Source: Nonomuraea cypriaca (GTDB lineage: Bacteria; Actinomycetota; Actinomycetes; Streptosporangiales; Streptosporangiaceae). From it: a DNA stretch of 50,312 nucleotides. The stretch is from positions 1 to 50,312 of the forward strand of contig NZ_JADOGI010000058.1 in the NCBI RefSeq assembly GCF_015645445.1, read 5' to 3'. Positions 36,971 to 45,649 of the stretch are shown one piece after another (position 1 is the stretch's first letter; each line of letters begins with the position of its first letter). The notes below the pieces were generated by a model. The model did not search any database and was not told the DNA's origin. It was given only the letters and a program-made list of their open reading frames with translations. Made by a program: the position numbers and the translations under genes.

Positions 36971-37585
36971 ATGTCTATCAAGCCAGGAACGCTGACCGCC
37001 AAGGGGCAGGAGACCAGGCGGCGCATCGTGGCCGCCGCTGCGCAGCTGATGTTCGAGCGCGGCGTGGCCGACACCACCATCGAGGATGTCCGCACGCTGG
37101 CCCGGGTGAGCAATTCGCAGGTCTACCACTACTTCGCCGACAAGACCGCACTGGTGCGCGCGGTGATCGAGTACCAGACGGACGCCGTTATCGAGCCCCA
37201 GGATCAGCTCTTTGCCCGGCTGGACACTTTGGAGGGCCTGCGCGAGTGGCGTAACTTCGCAGTCGCCCGCCAACGCGAGCTGAACTGCCGCGGAGGCTGC
37301 CCGATCGCCTCACTGACCAGCCAGCTCGCCGAGCACGACGAGGCGGCGCGGCTCCAGCTCTCCCACAGCTTCGCGCGTTGGTCGGCCGGCCTCCGTTCGG
37401 GACTGGCCGTCATGCATGCAGCCGGCAGGTTGCATCCCGACGCCGACCCTGAGGCGCTGGCCCTGTCACTCCTGGCCTCGCTGCAGGGCGGCCTGATGCT
37501 GACCCAGCTCGATCGCGACACCAGGCCTCTTGAGGTGGCGCTCGACTCCACGCTCGCCTACATCGAGTCGCTGACCGTGCCATAG
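36971..37585 (+). CDS. TetR-family transcriptional regulator
   Basis: A 204-residue regulator. The HTH reads QETRRRIVAAAAQLMFERG, TIEDVRTLARVSNSQVYHYF, followed by a TetR_C-type helical domain with LNCRGGCPIASLTSQLAEHD. That Cys-containing segment is shared with regulators placed beside peroxiredoxin-like or reductase genes. ATG 36971 is preferred because TAGGCT sits at leaderless distance; GTG 36965 would start inside it. It is followed after 122 bp by a peroxiredoxin-like gene, with a 13-bp inverted repeat in between that may be its operator. Confidence 0.88.
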   Translation: MSIKPGTLTAKGQETRRRIVAAAAQLMFERGVADTTIEDVRTLARVSNSQVYHYFADKTALVRAVIEYQTDAVIEPQDQLFARLDTLEGLREWRNFAVARQRELNCRGGCPIASLTSQLAEHDEAARLQLSHSFARWSAGLRSGLAVMHAAGRLHPDADPEALALSLLASLQGGLMLTQLDRDTRPLEVALDSTLAYIESLTVP

Positions 37586-37615
37586 GCCTCTTCCAGGACG
37601 CTCCGGCTCGTCGGC

Positions 37616-37645
37616 TGAGGATTGGCATTGCGATGCCAATCCTCA
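37616..37645. promoter_or_regulatory. 13-bp perfect inverted repeat between tetR and the peroxiredoxin-like gene
   Basis: TGAGGATTGGCAT (37616-37628) and ATGCCAATCCTCA (37633-37645) are exact complements around TGCG. There is no T-tract after it. Its position 63 bases before the next start suits an operator or a transcript-end structure equally well. Confidence 0.5.
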
Positions 37646-37707
37646 CGAGCAATCCTGGACCGCGCATGCCAGTGACTCGGCATTGCTCACCGACCAGAGG
37701 GACAGTC

Positions 37708-38367
37708 ATGACCACCACACCGATCGCCGACCAGGCCGCCGTGCTCCAGACGAACATGGCCCAGCAGGCCCCGGCAGAGGTCCTCGCGCCGTTCACCGAG
37801 GAACGTCAGCAACTGGCCGCCACCGGAGTCCCCGCCGGTGTGGCTCAGCCGGGCGCACAATTGCAGGATGCCGGTCTGCTGGACGCCCACGGCCAATCCA
37901 CCACGTTGCGCGGCGCGCTCGCCGGCAAGCCCGCCGTCATCGTCTTCTACCGCGGCGCATGGTGCCCGTACTGCAACCTGGCGCTGCGAACCTACCAGGC
38001 CGAGCTGGTCGAGCCGCTGAACGACCGGGGCGCCGCGCTGGTCGCGATCAGCCCGCAAACGCCCGACGGGTCGCTGACGATGCAGCAGACCAACGAGCTC
38101 ACCTTCACCGTGCTCTCCGACGCGGGCAACACGATCGCCGGCCAACTGGGCATCCTCACCGAGCCCACCGAACAGGCCAAGGCATCCCAGGCGGCACTCG
38201 GACTGGACGTAGCCGCGACAAACGCCGACGGCACCGCTGTCATCCCGATGCCCACCACGGTCATCGTGGACGCCTCAGGCAAGATCCGCTGGATTGACGT
38301 CCACCCGGACTACGTAACCCGAAGCGAGCCGGCCCAGATTCTGACCGCCTACGACGCGACGTCTTGA
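37708..38367 (+). CDS. Peroxiredoxin-like protein (AhpC/TSA family)
   Basis: A 219-residue thioredoxin-fold protein. The active-site segment is IVFYRGAWCPYCNLALRTYQ, with a CxxC pair in place of the usual single peroxidatic Cys. Then follow VAISPQTPDGSL and FTVLSDAGNTIAGQLG, the standard AhpC/TSA pattern. GAGGGA lies before ATG 37708; an earlier ATG at 37633 falls in the inverted repeat and is unlikely. It probably reduces peroxides or acts as a thiol oxidoreductase in the cytoplasm and is likely controlled by the TetR upstream. Confidence 0.85.
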   Translation: MTTTPIADQAAVLQTNMAQQAPAEVLAPFTEERQQLAATGVPAGVAQPGAQLQDAGLLDAHGQSTTLRGALAGKPAVIVFYRGAWCPYCNLALRTYQAELVEPLNDRGAALVAISPQTPDGSLTMQQTNELTFTVLSDAGNTIAGQLGILTEPTEQAKASQAALGLDVAATNADGTAVIPMPTTVIVDASGKIRWIDVHPDYVTRSEPAQILTAYDATS

Positions 38368-38387
38368 GCAAGGACGGGGCATCCCTG

Positions 38388-38702
38388 ATGAAGGATCTGC
38401 GCAACAAGTACGGCCAGTACGCCGTCGTCACCGGCGCCTCCGCCGGCGTCGGAGCCGAGTTCGCGACCCGGCTGGCCGCGAACGGGCTCAGCCTCGTGCT
38501 GGTGGCCGAGCATCGCGACCGCGGGATCGCCGGTGCCCTGATCGCCTACCCGTCCATCAACGTGGCTGAAGATCACCTGCAGGTCATCACGGCACGCGCT
38601 GATCCCCGCGAAGCACAAAAGGTGGTCATGCTCGGCGCAGTCGGTTCGGTGAACATCAAGGCGGTAGACCCCGCACCCCGACGACCCCACCGTGGCCATT
38701 GA
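38388..38702 (+). pseudogene. Short-chain dehydrogenase N-terminal fragment
   Basis: MKDLRNKYGQYAVVTGASAG is an SDR Rossmann start with the TGxxxGxG cofactor motif, continuing VGAEFATRLAANGLSLVLVA. After about 40 residues the similarity stops and unrelated codons run to 38702. The Tyr-Lys catalytic region is missing. It lies 20 bases after the peroxiredoxin-like gene and was probably its operon partner. Confidence 0.6.
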
Positions 38703-38769
38703 GCGGACCTGGCTGTTAGCTTTTTTGTCACCGCGCGGCTTTAAGATGCGTGCCGGGAGGGAGGCATTG

Positions 38770-39813
38770 ATGACGAGCAGTCCCAGGCGCGCCACGCTGG
38801 CAACCGTCGCCGCCTCTGCCGGGGTGTCCGTGGCCACCGTGTCCAAGGTGCTCAACGGCCGCAGCGACGTCGCCCCCGCCACCCGTTCGATGGTCGAGTC
38901 CTTACTCCTGGAGAGCGGCTACGTCACCCGCTCGCCCCGCGGCGCCGAGGTCACCGTCGAGATGCACGTGGCATGGGAGCTGTGCGCCTACTCCACCGCG
39001 CTCATCAAGGGGATGCTGGAGGCCGGAGCCGAGACGGGCGTCACCGTCGTCGTCACCGTCGCGACCGCCGCAGGCGGCGCGGCCCCGAAGGGCGAGCTCG
39101 CCTGGGCCCGCGGTCTCTCTGCGGCCGGGCGGCGGGCGGTGATCCTGCTCGACGAGCCGAGCCCGGCCCGGCTCGCCGCGCTGGCCAGGGCCAGGCTCCC
39201 GGTGGTCGTCGTCAACCCGCTCAACCCGCCGGGCGCCCCCATGACCAGCATCGGCGCGACCGACTTCTACGGCGGCATGTCCGCCACGCGACACCTGCTC
39301 GACCTCGGCCACCGCCGCATCGCCTACCTCGGGGGGTCCCAGACCGCCGCCGTCAACCAGGCGCGGATGCACGGCTACCGCGCCGCCATGGAGGCGGCCG
39401 GCGTGCCGGTGCTCCCGGGCTACGTGCGCGCGGCGGGCTTCTGCCAGCCCGACGCGGTGACCGAGGGGGCCGTGCTGCTCGGCCTGGACCCCCGCCCGAC
39501 CGCCGTCTTCGCCTTCAGCGACGAGATCGCCCTCGGGCTGGTCCAGGCTGCCCGGGCCCAGGGGCTGCGCATCCCGGAGGACCTGAGCGTGGTCGGCTTC
39601 GACGACACCGAGCTCGCCGCCCTGACCTCGCCCCCGCTGACCACCGTCCGCCAGCCCCTGCGCGAGATGAGCATCGTCGCCCTGCGCACGGCCCTCCGCC
39701 TGGCCGCCAGCGAGAAGATCGAGTCCCACCACGTCGAACTCGCCACCGAGCTGGTCGTCCGCGAGTCGAGCGCCCCCCGCCCGGTCGCCGCCGGCCACGA
39801 CGGCCACCGATAG
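38770..39813 (+). CDS. LacI-family transcriptional regulator (intact)
   Basis: A 347-residue sugar-responsive regulator. The HTH and hinge are ATLATVAASAGVSVATVSKV, LNGRSDVAPATRSMVESLL. The periplasmic-binding-protein core includes VVVVNPLNPPGAPMTSIGAT, HLLDLGHRRIAYLGG, FAFSDEIALGLVQAAR and SVVGFDDTELAALTSPPLTT, which places it in the XylR-like group of actinomycete LacI proteins. GGGAGG precedes ATG 38770. It lies 500 bp upstream of the first GAAAGCGCTTTC operator, so it is a candidate repressor of the 40-48 kb genes. The truncated LacI at 45501 is the other candidate. Confidence 0.93.
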   Translation: MTSSPRRATLATVAASAGVSVATVSKVLNGRSDVAPATRSMVESLLLESGYVTRSPRGAEVTVEMHVAWELCAYSTALIKGMLEAGAETGVTVVVTVATAAGGAAPKGELAWARGLSAAGRRAVILLDEPSPARLAALARARLPVVVVNPLNPPGAPMTSIGATDFYGGMSATRHLLDLGHRRIAYLGGSQTAAVNQARMHGYRAAMEAAGVPVLPGYVRAAGFCQPDAVTEGAVLLGLDPRPTAVFAFSDEIALGLVQAARAQGLRIPEDLSVVGFDDTELAALTSPPLTTVRQPLREMSIVALRTALRLAASEKIESHHVELATELVVRESSAPRPVAAGHDGHR

Positions 39814-39957
39814 GTTCCGGGTGGCCGTGGGAGAGCCCCGTACGCACGCGCGTCTCGGCGTACGCGATCGCCGTCGAGCGGCAGCGGATGTCGGGTCCCA
39901 CTGGTGGCTCAGGTAGGGCGCGTTGCTGGCCGGCCCGTCGGCCAGCTGGTCGCGCCC

Positions 39958-40080
39958 GCCGCGACGCCGAGCCGACCGAGCAGATCCACCGACATCACCA
40001 GGCCTGCGACGAGATCTACGGGGCGCCGCGCATCCACGCCGACCTGCGGGAGTTGGACGGGGTCCGGGTGGGCCGAACAC
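39958..40080 (+). mobile_element. IS3-family transposase (OrfB) fragment
   Basis: The plus strand reads EQIHRHHQACDEIYGAPRIH, ADLRELDGVRVGR, the YGAPRIHAEL motif that precedes the DDE domain in IS3 OrfB proteins. Nothing of the DDE core remains and no terminal repeats were found. The remaining bases from 39814 to 40255 show no gene. Confidence 0.55.
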
Positions 40081-40259
40081 GCTCCCAGCCTGAATCAATT
40101 CCCGGCACACCGCCCAAACCTCAGGCCGGGCCGGAACCCTCCGACGGCCATCATGACCCAAGCCTGAATCCTCGATCCCGGCCTGGCTGGACCGGCAAGA
40201 TCTTCAGCACGCTCCCGGCTAGAGCGGCCGGTCCCGCGCATCCGGACGGCAAGGCACCA

Positions 40260-40308
40260 TTGACCGGTTTGCCGGAAAAGCTTACTTTATGGCTTGGAAA
40301 GCGCTTTC
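40260..40308 (+). promoter_or_regulatory. LacI-type promoter-operator of the ThuA gene
   Basis: TTGACC (40260-40265), 17 bases, TACTTT (40283-40288) form a good sigma-70-type promoter. The 12-bp perfect palindrome GAAAGCGCTTTC (40297-40308) starts 8 bases after the -10, over the expected transcription start, where a LacI repressor would block initiation. The same 19-bp block TTGGAAAGCGCTTTCTGAT occurs in inverted orientation at 45584-45602. Confidence 0.75.
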
Positions 40309-40355
40309 TGATCAGATTCTCCCCCGAGAGTCCCCGCCCCTCCATCGGGAGCGCC

Positions 40356-43300
40356 ATGAGACGCCCTGTCCGTAAACCCCCCTCAGCATTCACCGCCGTC
40401 CTGCTCGTCCTCGCACTCGTGCTGGGGCTGGTGACGCCCGCCCAGGCCGCGGCCGCGCGGTTCCGCGTGCTGGTCTTCTCCAAGGTCACGAACTTCCACC
40501 ACGACTCGATCCCCGCCGGCATCGCCGCGATTCAAAAGCTCGGGGCCGACAACGACTTCGAGGTCGAGGCGACCGACGACGCGGGCGCCTTCACCGACGA
40601 CAACCTCGCCGGCTTCCAGGCCATCGTGTTCAACAACACCAACTCCACCCCGGAGTCGGGTGACCTGCTGAACGCCGACCAGCGTGCCGCGTTCCAGAAG
40701 TTCGTGCACGGTGGCGGCGGCTGGGTCGGCCTGCACGCCGCGTCGGCCAGTGAGCGCGACTGGCCATGGTACGAGGATCTGGTCGGTGCGATCTTCGACC
40801 AGCACCCGGCGATCCAGGTCGGCCGGGTCAAGGTCCTCGACCACGCCCACCCCTCGACCAAGGACCTGCCGGACCTCTGGGAACGCACCGAGGAGTGGTA
40901 CAACTGGCGGGCCAACCCCACAGGAAAGGTCCACACGCTCACCCAGATCAAGGTGCGTGACGGGGTCAACGGCCTGGACGAGGGCGTCGACCACCCGAGT
41001 TCCTGGTGCCAGAAGTACGAAGGCGGCCGTTCGTGGTACACCGCCCTGGGCCACGCATCCGCCACGTTCTCCGAACCGGCGTTCCTGAAGCACGTGCTCG
41101 GCGGCATCGAGTGGGCGGCGGGGGCAGCCCCCGGCGACTGCTCGGCGACCGAGACCGGCAACTTCCAGCGGGTGCCGCTCGTGACCGAGGACCTCGCCGA
41201 CCCGTTCGAGCTCGCGGTCGCGCCGGACCGGCGGGTCTTCTACGCCCAGCGCACCGGGGAACTGAAAGTGATCGACCAGGACTCCCTGCGGGTCACCACC
41301 GTGCTGGACTTCGACTACTCCCCGGAGATGACCAGCCAGTCGGACGGCCTGCTCGGGCTGGCACTGGACCCGAAGTTCGGGGAGAACCACCGGCTGTACG
41401 TCCTGCATTCCGACAAGGTGGAGAACCGGCTCAACCTCTCCCGGTTCACCGTGTCCGGGAACACGGTCGACCCCGCGACGCAGAAGGTGCTGCTGACCAT
41501 TCCGACGTGGCGTGGTGAAGGCCGGGCCAACGCCCACATGGCGGGTTCGCTCACCTTCGACACCAAGGGGAACCTCTACGTGGCGACCGGTGACAACACC
41601 GACCCCTTCGCCTCCGACGGCTTCGCCCCGGTCGACGAACGCGAAGGACGCCGCGCCTGGGACGCCCAGGGCACCGCCGGCAACACCAACGACCTGCGCG
41701 GCAAGATCCTCCGCATCACCCCGCAGGACGACGGCACCTACGACATCCCCGATGGCAACCTCTTCGAGCCCGGCACCGACAAGACCCGGCCCGAGATCTA
41801 CGCGATGGGCATGCGCAATCCGTTCCGGATCACCACCGATCCGCTCAGCGGCGCGCTGCTCGTCGCCGACTATGGCCCGGACGCCCGCCAGGCCGATCCG
41901 AACCGGGGCCCCGAGGGCACGGTCGAGTTCAACCGCATCACCAAGGCCGGCAACTTCGGCTGGCCCTACTGCATCGGCAACAACACGCCGTTCAACGACT
42001 ACGACTTCGCGACGGGGACCTCCGGCGCGAAGTTCACCTGCGCGGCCCCTGTCAACGACTCGCCCAACAACACGGGGCTGCGCGAGCTGCCGCCCGTACA
42101 GCCCGCGCTCGTGTGGTACGCCTACTCCGCCTCGGCGGAGTTCCCCGAGGTCGGCACCGGGGGAGGTGGCCCGATGAGCGGGCCGGTGTACGACTACGAC
42201 GCGGCCAACCCGAGCAAGACCAAGTTCCCGCAGTACTTCGAGGGCAAGTGGTTCGCCTACGAACTCACCCGCAGGTGGTTCAAGACCCTTTCCATCCAGC
42301 GCGACGACCAGACCTTCACCGACCCGCGCTTCGCCGCGGCGCGCAAGGGCGACCTGCAGTCGATCAATACGGTCTTCCCCGACATGTCGTGGATCCAGCC
42401 GTTCGAAGCCGACTTCGGGCCGGACGGCTCCCTCTACGTCATCGACTTCGGCGAGGGCAGCGGCACCGGGCGCGGCGGCAGCAACGAAGGCGCGGGCATC
42501 TACCGCATCGACTACGTGGCCGAAGGCCGACCGCCGGTCGCGAAGATCTCCGCCACCCCCGACTCGGGTCCCGCGCCGTTGACGGTGAAGTTCTCCAGCG
42601 AGGGCTCGGAGTCGCCCGAGGGCGCGCCCATCACGTACGCATGGGACTTCGACGGCGACGGCACCACCGACTCCACGGAGGCCGGACCGGCCCACACCTA
42701 CACCACGAAGGGCCGGTTCACCGCCCGGCTGACCGTCGAAGGCCCAGAGGGTCTCACCGGCGTCGCCGTGCACGACATCACGGTCGGCAACAGCCGGCCC
42801 GAGGTGAGGATCCAGGCGCCGCCGGACGGCGGAATGTTCGACTTCGGCGACACCATCAAGTTCACGATCAAGGTGAAGGACGCCGAGGACGGGCGCATCG
42901 ACTGCGGCCGGGTGGTCGTGCAGTCGCAGCTCGGCCACGACAGCCACCTGCATCCGCTGGACAACTACACCGGCTGCGAGGGTGAGATCGTGACCGACCC
43001 GGGCGAGAGCCACGGCCCGGGACAGAACCTCTACTACGCGATCAGCGCGCAGTATGAGGACAAGGGCGCCCCGGAGGCGCCGAGCCTCGTCGGATCGGCG
43101 TCACTGACGCTGCGGCCGAAGTTCCGGGAGGCCGAGCACTTCACCACGACCGGTGGTGCGGGCGACGGCGTCCAGGTCGCGGACCGTGCGGACGCCTCGG
43201 CGGGTAAGCGGCTCACCGAGATCGAGCACGGTGACTGGATCACATTCGACCCCGTCCACCTCAAGGGGATCGACTCGGTGACCCTCGGCGTGGCGTCGGG

Positions 43301-43802
43301 TGGGCTCGGCGGGGACGTCGAGTTCCGGGCCGGCTCACCCAGCGGGCCGCTGCTCGGCAAGGCGACGGTTCCGAACACCGGTGGCTGGGGCAACGTGGTC
43401 TCGCCGACGATCGACCTCGCCGACACGGAGGGGACCGTACGGCTCTACGCGGTGTTCACCAACCCCGGCTGGTCATCGGACAAGCCCGACCTGCTCGCCC
43501 TCGACTGGCTGCACTTCAACGGGAAGGGCGTCGAGAAACGCCCAGGCGGGGAGGTGGCCGTGACGGCCGCTCCGGCCGATGGCCCAGCTCCGCTGGCCGT
43601 GTCCCTCCAGGGCCAGGCGAGGTTGCCGAGCGGGAGGACCGCCGTGAGCTGGCACTGGAACTTCGGCGACAACACCGCGGCAGACGGTGGTGCCACCGCC
43701 TCCCACACCTATGCCAGGAAAGGCACCTACACCGCACATCTGACCGTCACCGACGACAAGGGTGACACGACGACCGCCTCGGTCGAGATCACGGTCGGCT
43801 GA
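40356..43802 (+). CDS. Secreted ThuA - glucose/sorbosone dehydrogenase - PKD - CBM6 - PKD protein
   Basis: A 1148-residue exported protein. Residues 1-about 32 are a signal peptide ending AQA. A ThuA domain follows (about 35-255: VLVFSKVTNFHHDSI, GGGWVGLHAAS), then a PQQ-type glucose/sorbosone dehydrogenase propeller (about 265-720: DGLLGLALDPKF, AHMAGSLTFDTKGNLYVATG, EIYAMGMRNPFR). PKD 1 is at about 730-810 (ITYAWDFDGDGTTDS), an Ig-like stretch at about 815-920, a CBM6-like module at about 925-1055 (REAEHF..GDWITF) and PKD 2 at about 1060-1148. It should bind polysaccharide and oxidise a sugar outside the cell; the substrate is unknown. GGGAG four bases before ATG 40356 sets the start; the frame's extension to 38973 is chance. 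Confidence 0.9.
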   Translation: MRRPVRKPPSAFTAVLLVLALVLGLVTPAQAAAARFRVLVFSKVTNFHHDSIPAGIAAIQKLGADNDFEVEATDDAGAFTDDNLAGFQAIVFNNTNSTPESGDLLNADQRAAFQKFVHGGGGWVGLHAASASERDWPWYEDLVGAIFDQHPAIQVGRVKVLDHAHPSTKDLPDLWERTEEWYNWRANPTGKVHTLTQIKVRDGVNGLDEGVDHPSSWCQKYEGGRSWYTALGHASATFSEPAFLKHVLGGIEWAAGAAPGDCSATETGNFQRVPLVTEDLADPFELAVAPDRRVFYAQRTGELKVIDQDSLRVTTVLDFDYSPEMTSQSDGLLGLALDPKFGENHRLYVLHSDKVENRLNLSRFTVSGNTVDPATQKVLLTIPTWRGEGRANAHMAGSLTFDTKGNLYVATGDNTDPFASDGFAPVDEREGRRAWDAQGTAGNTNDLRGKILRITPQDDGTYDIPDGNLFEPGTDKTRPEIYAMGMRNPFRITTDPLSGALLVADYGPDARQADPNRGPEGTVEFNRITKAGNFGWPYCIGNNTPFNDYDFATGTSGAKFTCAAPVNDSPNNTGLRELPPVQPALVWYAYSASAEFPEVGTGGGGPMSGPVYDYDAANPSKTKFPQYFEGKWFAYELTRRWFKTLSIQRDDQTFTDPRFAAARKGDLQSINTVFPDMSWIQPFEADFGPDGSLYVIDFGEGSGTGRGGSNEGAGIYRIDYVAEGRPPVAKISATPDSGPAPLTVKFSSEGSESPEGAPITYAWDFDGDGTTDSTEAGPAHTYTTKGRFTARLTVEGPEGLTGVAVHDITVGNSRPEVRIQAPPDGGMFDFGDTIKFTIKVKDAEDGRIDCGRVVVQSQLGHDSHLHPLDNYTGCEGEIVTDPGESHGPGQNLYYAISAQYEDKGAPEAPSLVGSASLTLRPKFREAEHFTTTGGAGDGVQVADRADASAGKRLTEIEHGDWITFDPVHLKGIDSVTLGVASGGLGGDVEFRAGSPSGPLLGKATVPNTGGWGNVVSPTIDLADTEGTVRLYAVFTNPGWSSDKPDLLALDWLHFNGKGVEKRPGGEVAVTAAPADGPAPLAVSLQGQARLPSGRTAVSWHWNFGDNTAADGGATASHTYARKGTYTAHLTVTDDKGDTTTASVEITVG

Positions 43803-43895
43803 AACGCCCGGCGAGGACGGTGGCCGGGGGCGACGACCCCGGCACCGTCCTCACCCGCTCACGACTTCTCACACGCTCACACAGGAGATGAAGCC

Positions 43896-44804
43896 ATGAA
43901 CGACCCGACTCGAATCGGCCGGCCCGGGACCGGCGTCAGCCGGCGTTCGTTGCTCGGCGGCGCGCTGGGCGCCACGGCGGCGGTCGCCGTGGTCGGAGGC
44001 GCGGCGACGTCGGCTCGTGCTGACGACCTCGCCGGTGCGGAACACGCCAAGCGGCGTATCCCGCCGAGCGGTATCGGCATGCACCTGTACACCATGCGAG
44101 GACCGCTCGCGCAGGACTTCGAGGGCACGCTCGAGCAACTGGCCGCCATCGGTTACGCCACCGTCGGGGTCAGCGGACGCCACGGACACGACGCCGCCCA
44201 GATCCGCGGCATGCTCGACCGGACCGGCCTCAAGGCCGTCCTCGAACACGTCGGCTACGACGCCATCACGAGCGGGCGCTGGGAGCAGGCCATCGAAGAC
44301 GTACGCACGCTCGGGGGCAAGTGGATCGTCATCCCGAGCCTGCCGTCATCGATGCACAACCCGGCCGGATACCGGGAGGCCGCACGGCGGTTCAACGAGG
44401 CCGGGCTGACCGCCCGCAGTGCCGGGCTCAAGCTGCTCTTCCACAACCACGAACCCGACCACAGGGTCGTGGAGGGAGAGCTGCTCTACGACATCCTGGT
44501 GGGCGAGACCGATCCGGCGCTCGTCGGCTTCGAGTTCGACCTCTACTGGGCGGCCAAGGGCGGCGGTGATCCGGCGAGCTACTTCCGGGAGCACCCACGC
44601 CGCTTCCCTGCCCTGCATGTCAAGGACATGGCGCCCAATGGCGACTTCGCCGACGTGGGTTCCGGCGTCCTCGACTTCGCGGGGATGTTCCGATATGCGC
44701 GCAGGGGCGGCGTCAAGCAGTGGCTGGTTGAGCACGACGCGCCGGCCGACCCGTTCCTGACCGCCCGCAACAGCTACGCCCATCTGGCCGCCCTGCGGTA
44801 CTGA
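43896..44804 (+). CDS. Tat-exported sugar phosphate isomerase/epimerase-like protein (TIM barrel)
   Basis: A 302-residue protein. The twin-arginine signal SRRSLLGGALGATAAVAVVG ends near ARA. The AP-endonuclease-2-type barrel follows: IGMHLYTMRGPLAQDFEGTL, LLFHNHEPDH, VGFEFDLYWAAKGGGDP, LHVKDMAPNG and the closing VEHDAP. Metal-binding His, Glu, Asp and His positions of the family are visible in those motifs. AGGAGA precedes ATG 43896. It lies 93 bp after the ThuA/dehydrogenase gene in the same orientation, so both are likely expressed from the 40260 promoter and act on the same exported sugar. As it is exported, the true substrate is probably an unphosphorylated keto-sugar. Confidence 0.87.
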   Translation: MNDPTRIGRPGTGVSRRSLLGGALGATAAVAVVGGAATSARADDLAGAEHAKRRIPPSGIGMHLYTMRGPLAQDFEGTLEQLAAIGYATVGVSGRHGHDAAQIRGMLDRTGLKAVLEHVGYDAITSGRWEQAIEDVRTLGGKWIVIPSLPSSMHNPAGYREAARRFNEAGLTARSAGLKLLFHNHEPDHRVVEGELLYDILVGETDPALVGFEFDLYWAAKGGGDPASYFREHPRRFPALHVKDMAPNGDFADVGSGVLDFAGMFRYARRGGVKQWLVEHDAPADPFLTARNSYAHLAALRY

Positions 44805-45501
44805 CGCCCGAGTCGTGGGGTGTCGGGGTCCCGGCGGGCCGCAGGGGCCCGACACGCCACGAGTCAGCCCTGTGTGTCACTGGGGGCGGGCCTCCAGGGA
44901 CATCGACGGCGAGTTCGCGCACGACCGTCTCGTCGACCTCGACCTCGACCTCGACCTCGAGCCCCGGGCCTTCGGGCACGTGGGCGAGGCCGCCCTCGTC
45001 CGGACGGTGGGGCCGGCGTACGGGGACCGCCACCCGGCCGCCGCCGCGCAGGTACGGGTCGAGTTCGGCGCTCATCGCGCGCTCCCACGCCCGGCCCTGG
45101 AAAACGGAGTTGATCAGCAGGATCGCACGGGCTTGCCGGGCCGGAAGCGTGGAGACGTAGGCGATCTCGCGGGAGGGGTCACAGAAGGTGATGGTCAGCA
45201 TCATCAGCAGTCCCCGCTCGGAGGCGGCCCGCATGACGCCGCTGGCGATCGCCGCGAAGTAGGGGTCGCTGACGTCGTGGCAGATGACCCTGACGACCCG
45301 GCTCGAGGCGCCGGCGAGCGCCTGCGCGTGGGTGTTCGGGATATAGCCCAGCAGGTCCGCGGCGGCCAGCACCCGCTCCCTCAGCTCGTAGCGGACCTTG
45401 GTGGTCCCGTTGAGCACGCGCGAGGCCGTCGCGCGGGAGACGCCGGCGGAGCGGGCGACGACCTCGAGAGTCACGTGGGCCGGTGCTGCGCGCTTGCTCA
45501 C
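44713..45501 (-). pseudogene. LacI-family regulator truncated and fused to an enolase-superfamily-like tail
   Basis: GTG 45501 opens a LacI protein: VTLEVVARSAGVSRATASRV, LNGTTKVRYELRERVLAAAD, VVRVICHDVSDPYFAAIASG. After about 155 residues (ELDPYLRGGGRVAVP) the sensor core stops. The frame continues as HRPDEGGLAHVPEGPGLEV and DETVVRELAVDVP, which resembles the C-terminal end of mandelate-racemase/enolase-type sugar dehydratases. Between these lie four exact GACCTC repeats coding Glu-Val. The last codons overlap the isomerase gene on the other strand. The DNA-binding half is intact, so the short protein may still bind DNA but could not respond normally to sugar. Confidence 0.6.
44935..44958. 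repeat. Hexamer tandem repeat (GACCTC x4)
   Basis: Four identical GACCTC units lie in the coding strand of the fused LacI tail, where they encode alternating Glu and Val. Such a short repeat is prone to slippage, so length differences between strains are likely. Confidence 0.8.
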
Positions 45502-45553
45502 GATGCACCCCCGATCAAGGCAGTGGCACGCTTCGAGACACCGGTGCGGGCTA

Positions 45554-45598
45554 TTGACCTCATCCGATGCGATCTTTACGGTATCAGAAAGCGCTTTC
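45554..45598 (+). promoter_or_regulatory. LacI-type promoter-operator of the ABC importer
   Basis: TTGACC (45554-45559), 17 bases, TACGGT (45577-45582) form the promoter; the palindrome GAAAGCGCTTTC (45587-45598) begins 4 bases after the -10. The -35 and spacing are identical to those at 40260 and the operator block is the same sequence inverted. It also lies about 85 bp upstream of the divergent truncated lacI gene and could control that too. Confidence 0.75.
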
Positions 45599-45649
45599 CA
45601 AAACCCCCGGTGGCGACGGGACGGCTCTCCGAGGGCAGAGGAGTTCATC

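Noticed and set aside
38973..40355. Upstream extension of the ThuA gene frame (a 1609-codon reading)
   Set aside because: The extension is antisense-like Arg/Pro/Gly text across the LacI gene and the promoter-operator at 40260-40308. The signal peptide begins at 40356.
40383..43013. Minus-strand open frame of 876 codons
   Set aside because: It is antisense to the ThuA/dehydrogenase gene, which has clear domains, a signal peptide and a promoter.
44935..44958. GACCTC repeats as a CRISPR or iteron array
   Set aside because: The units are six bases with no spacers and lie within a coding frame; this is a simple microsatellite.
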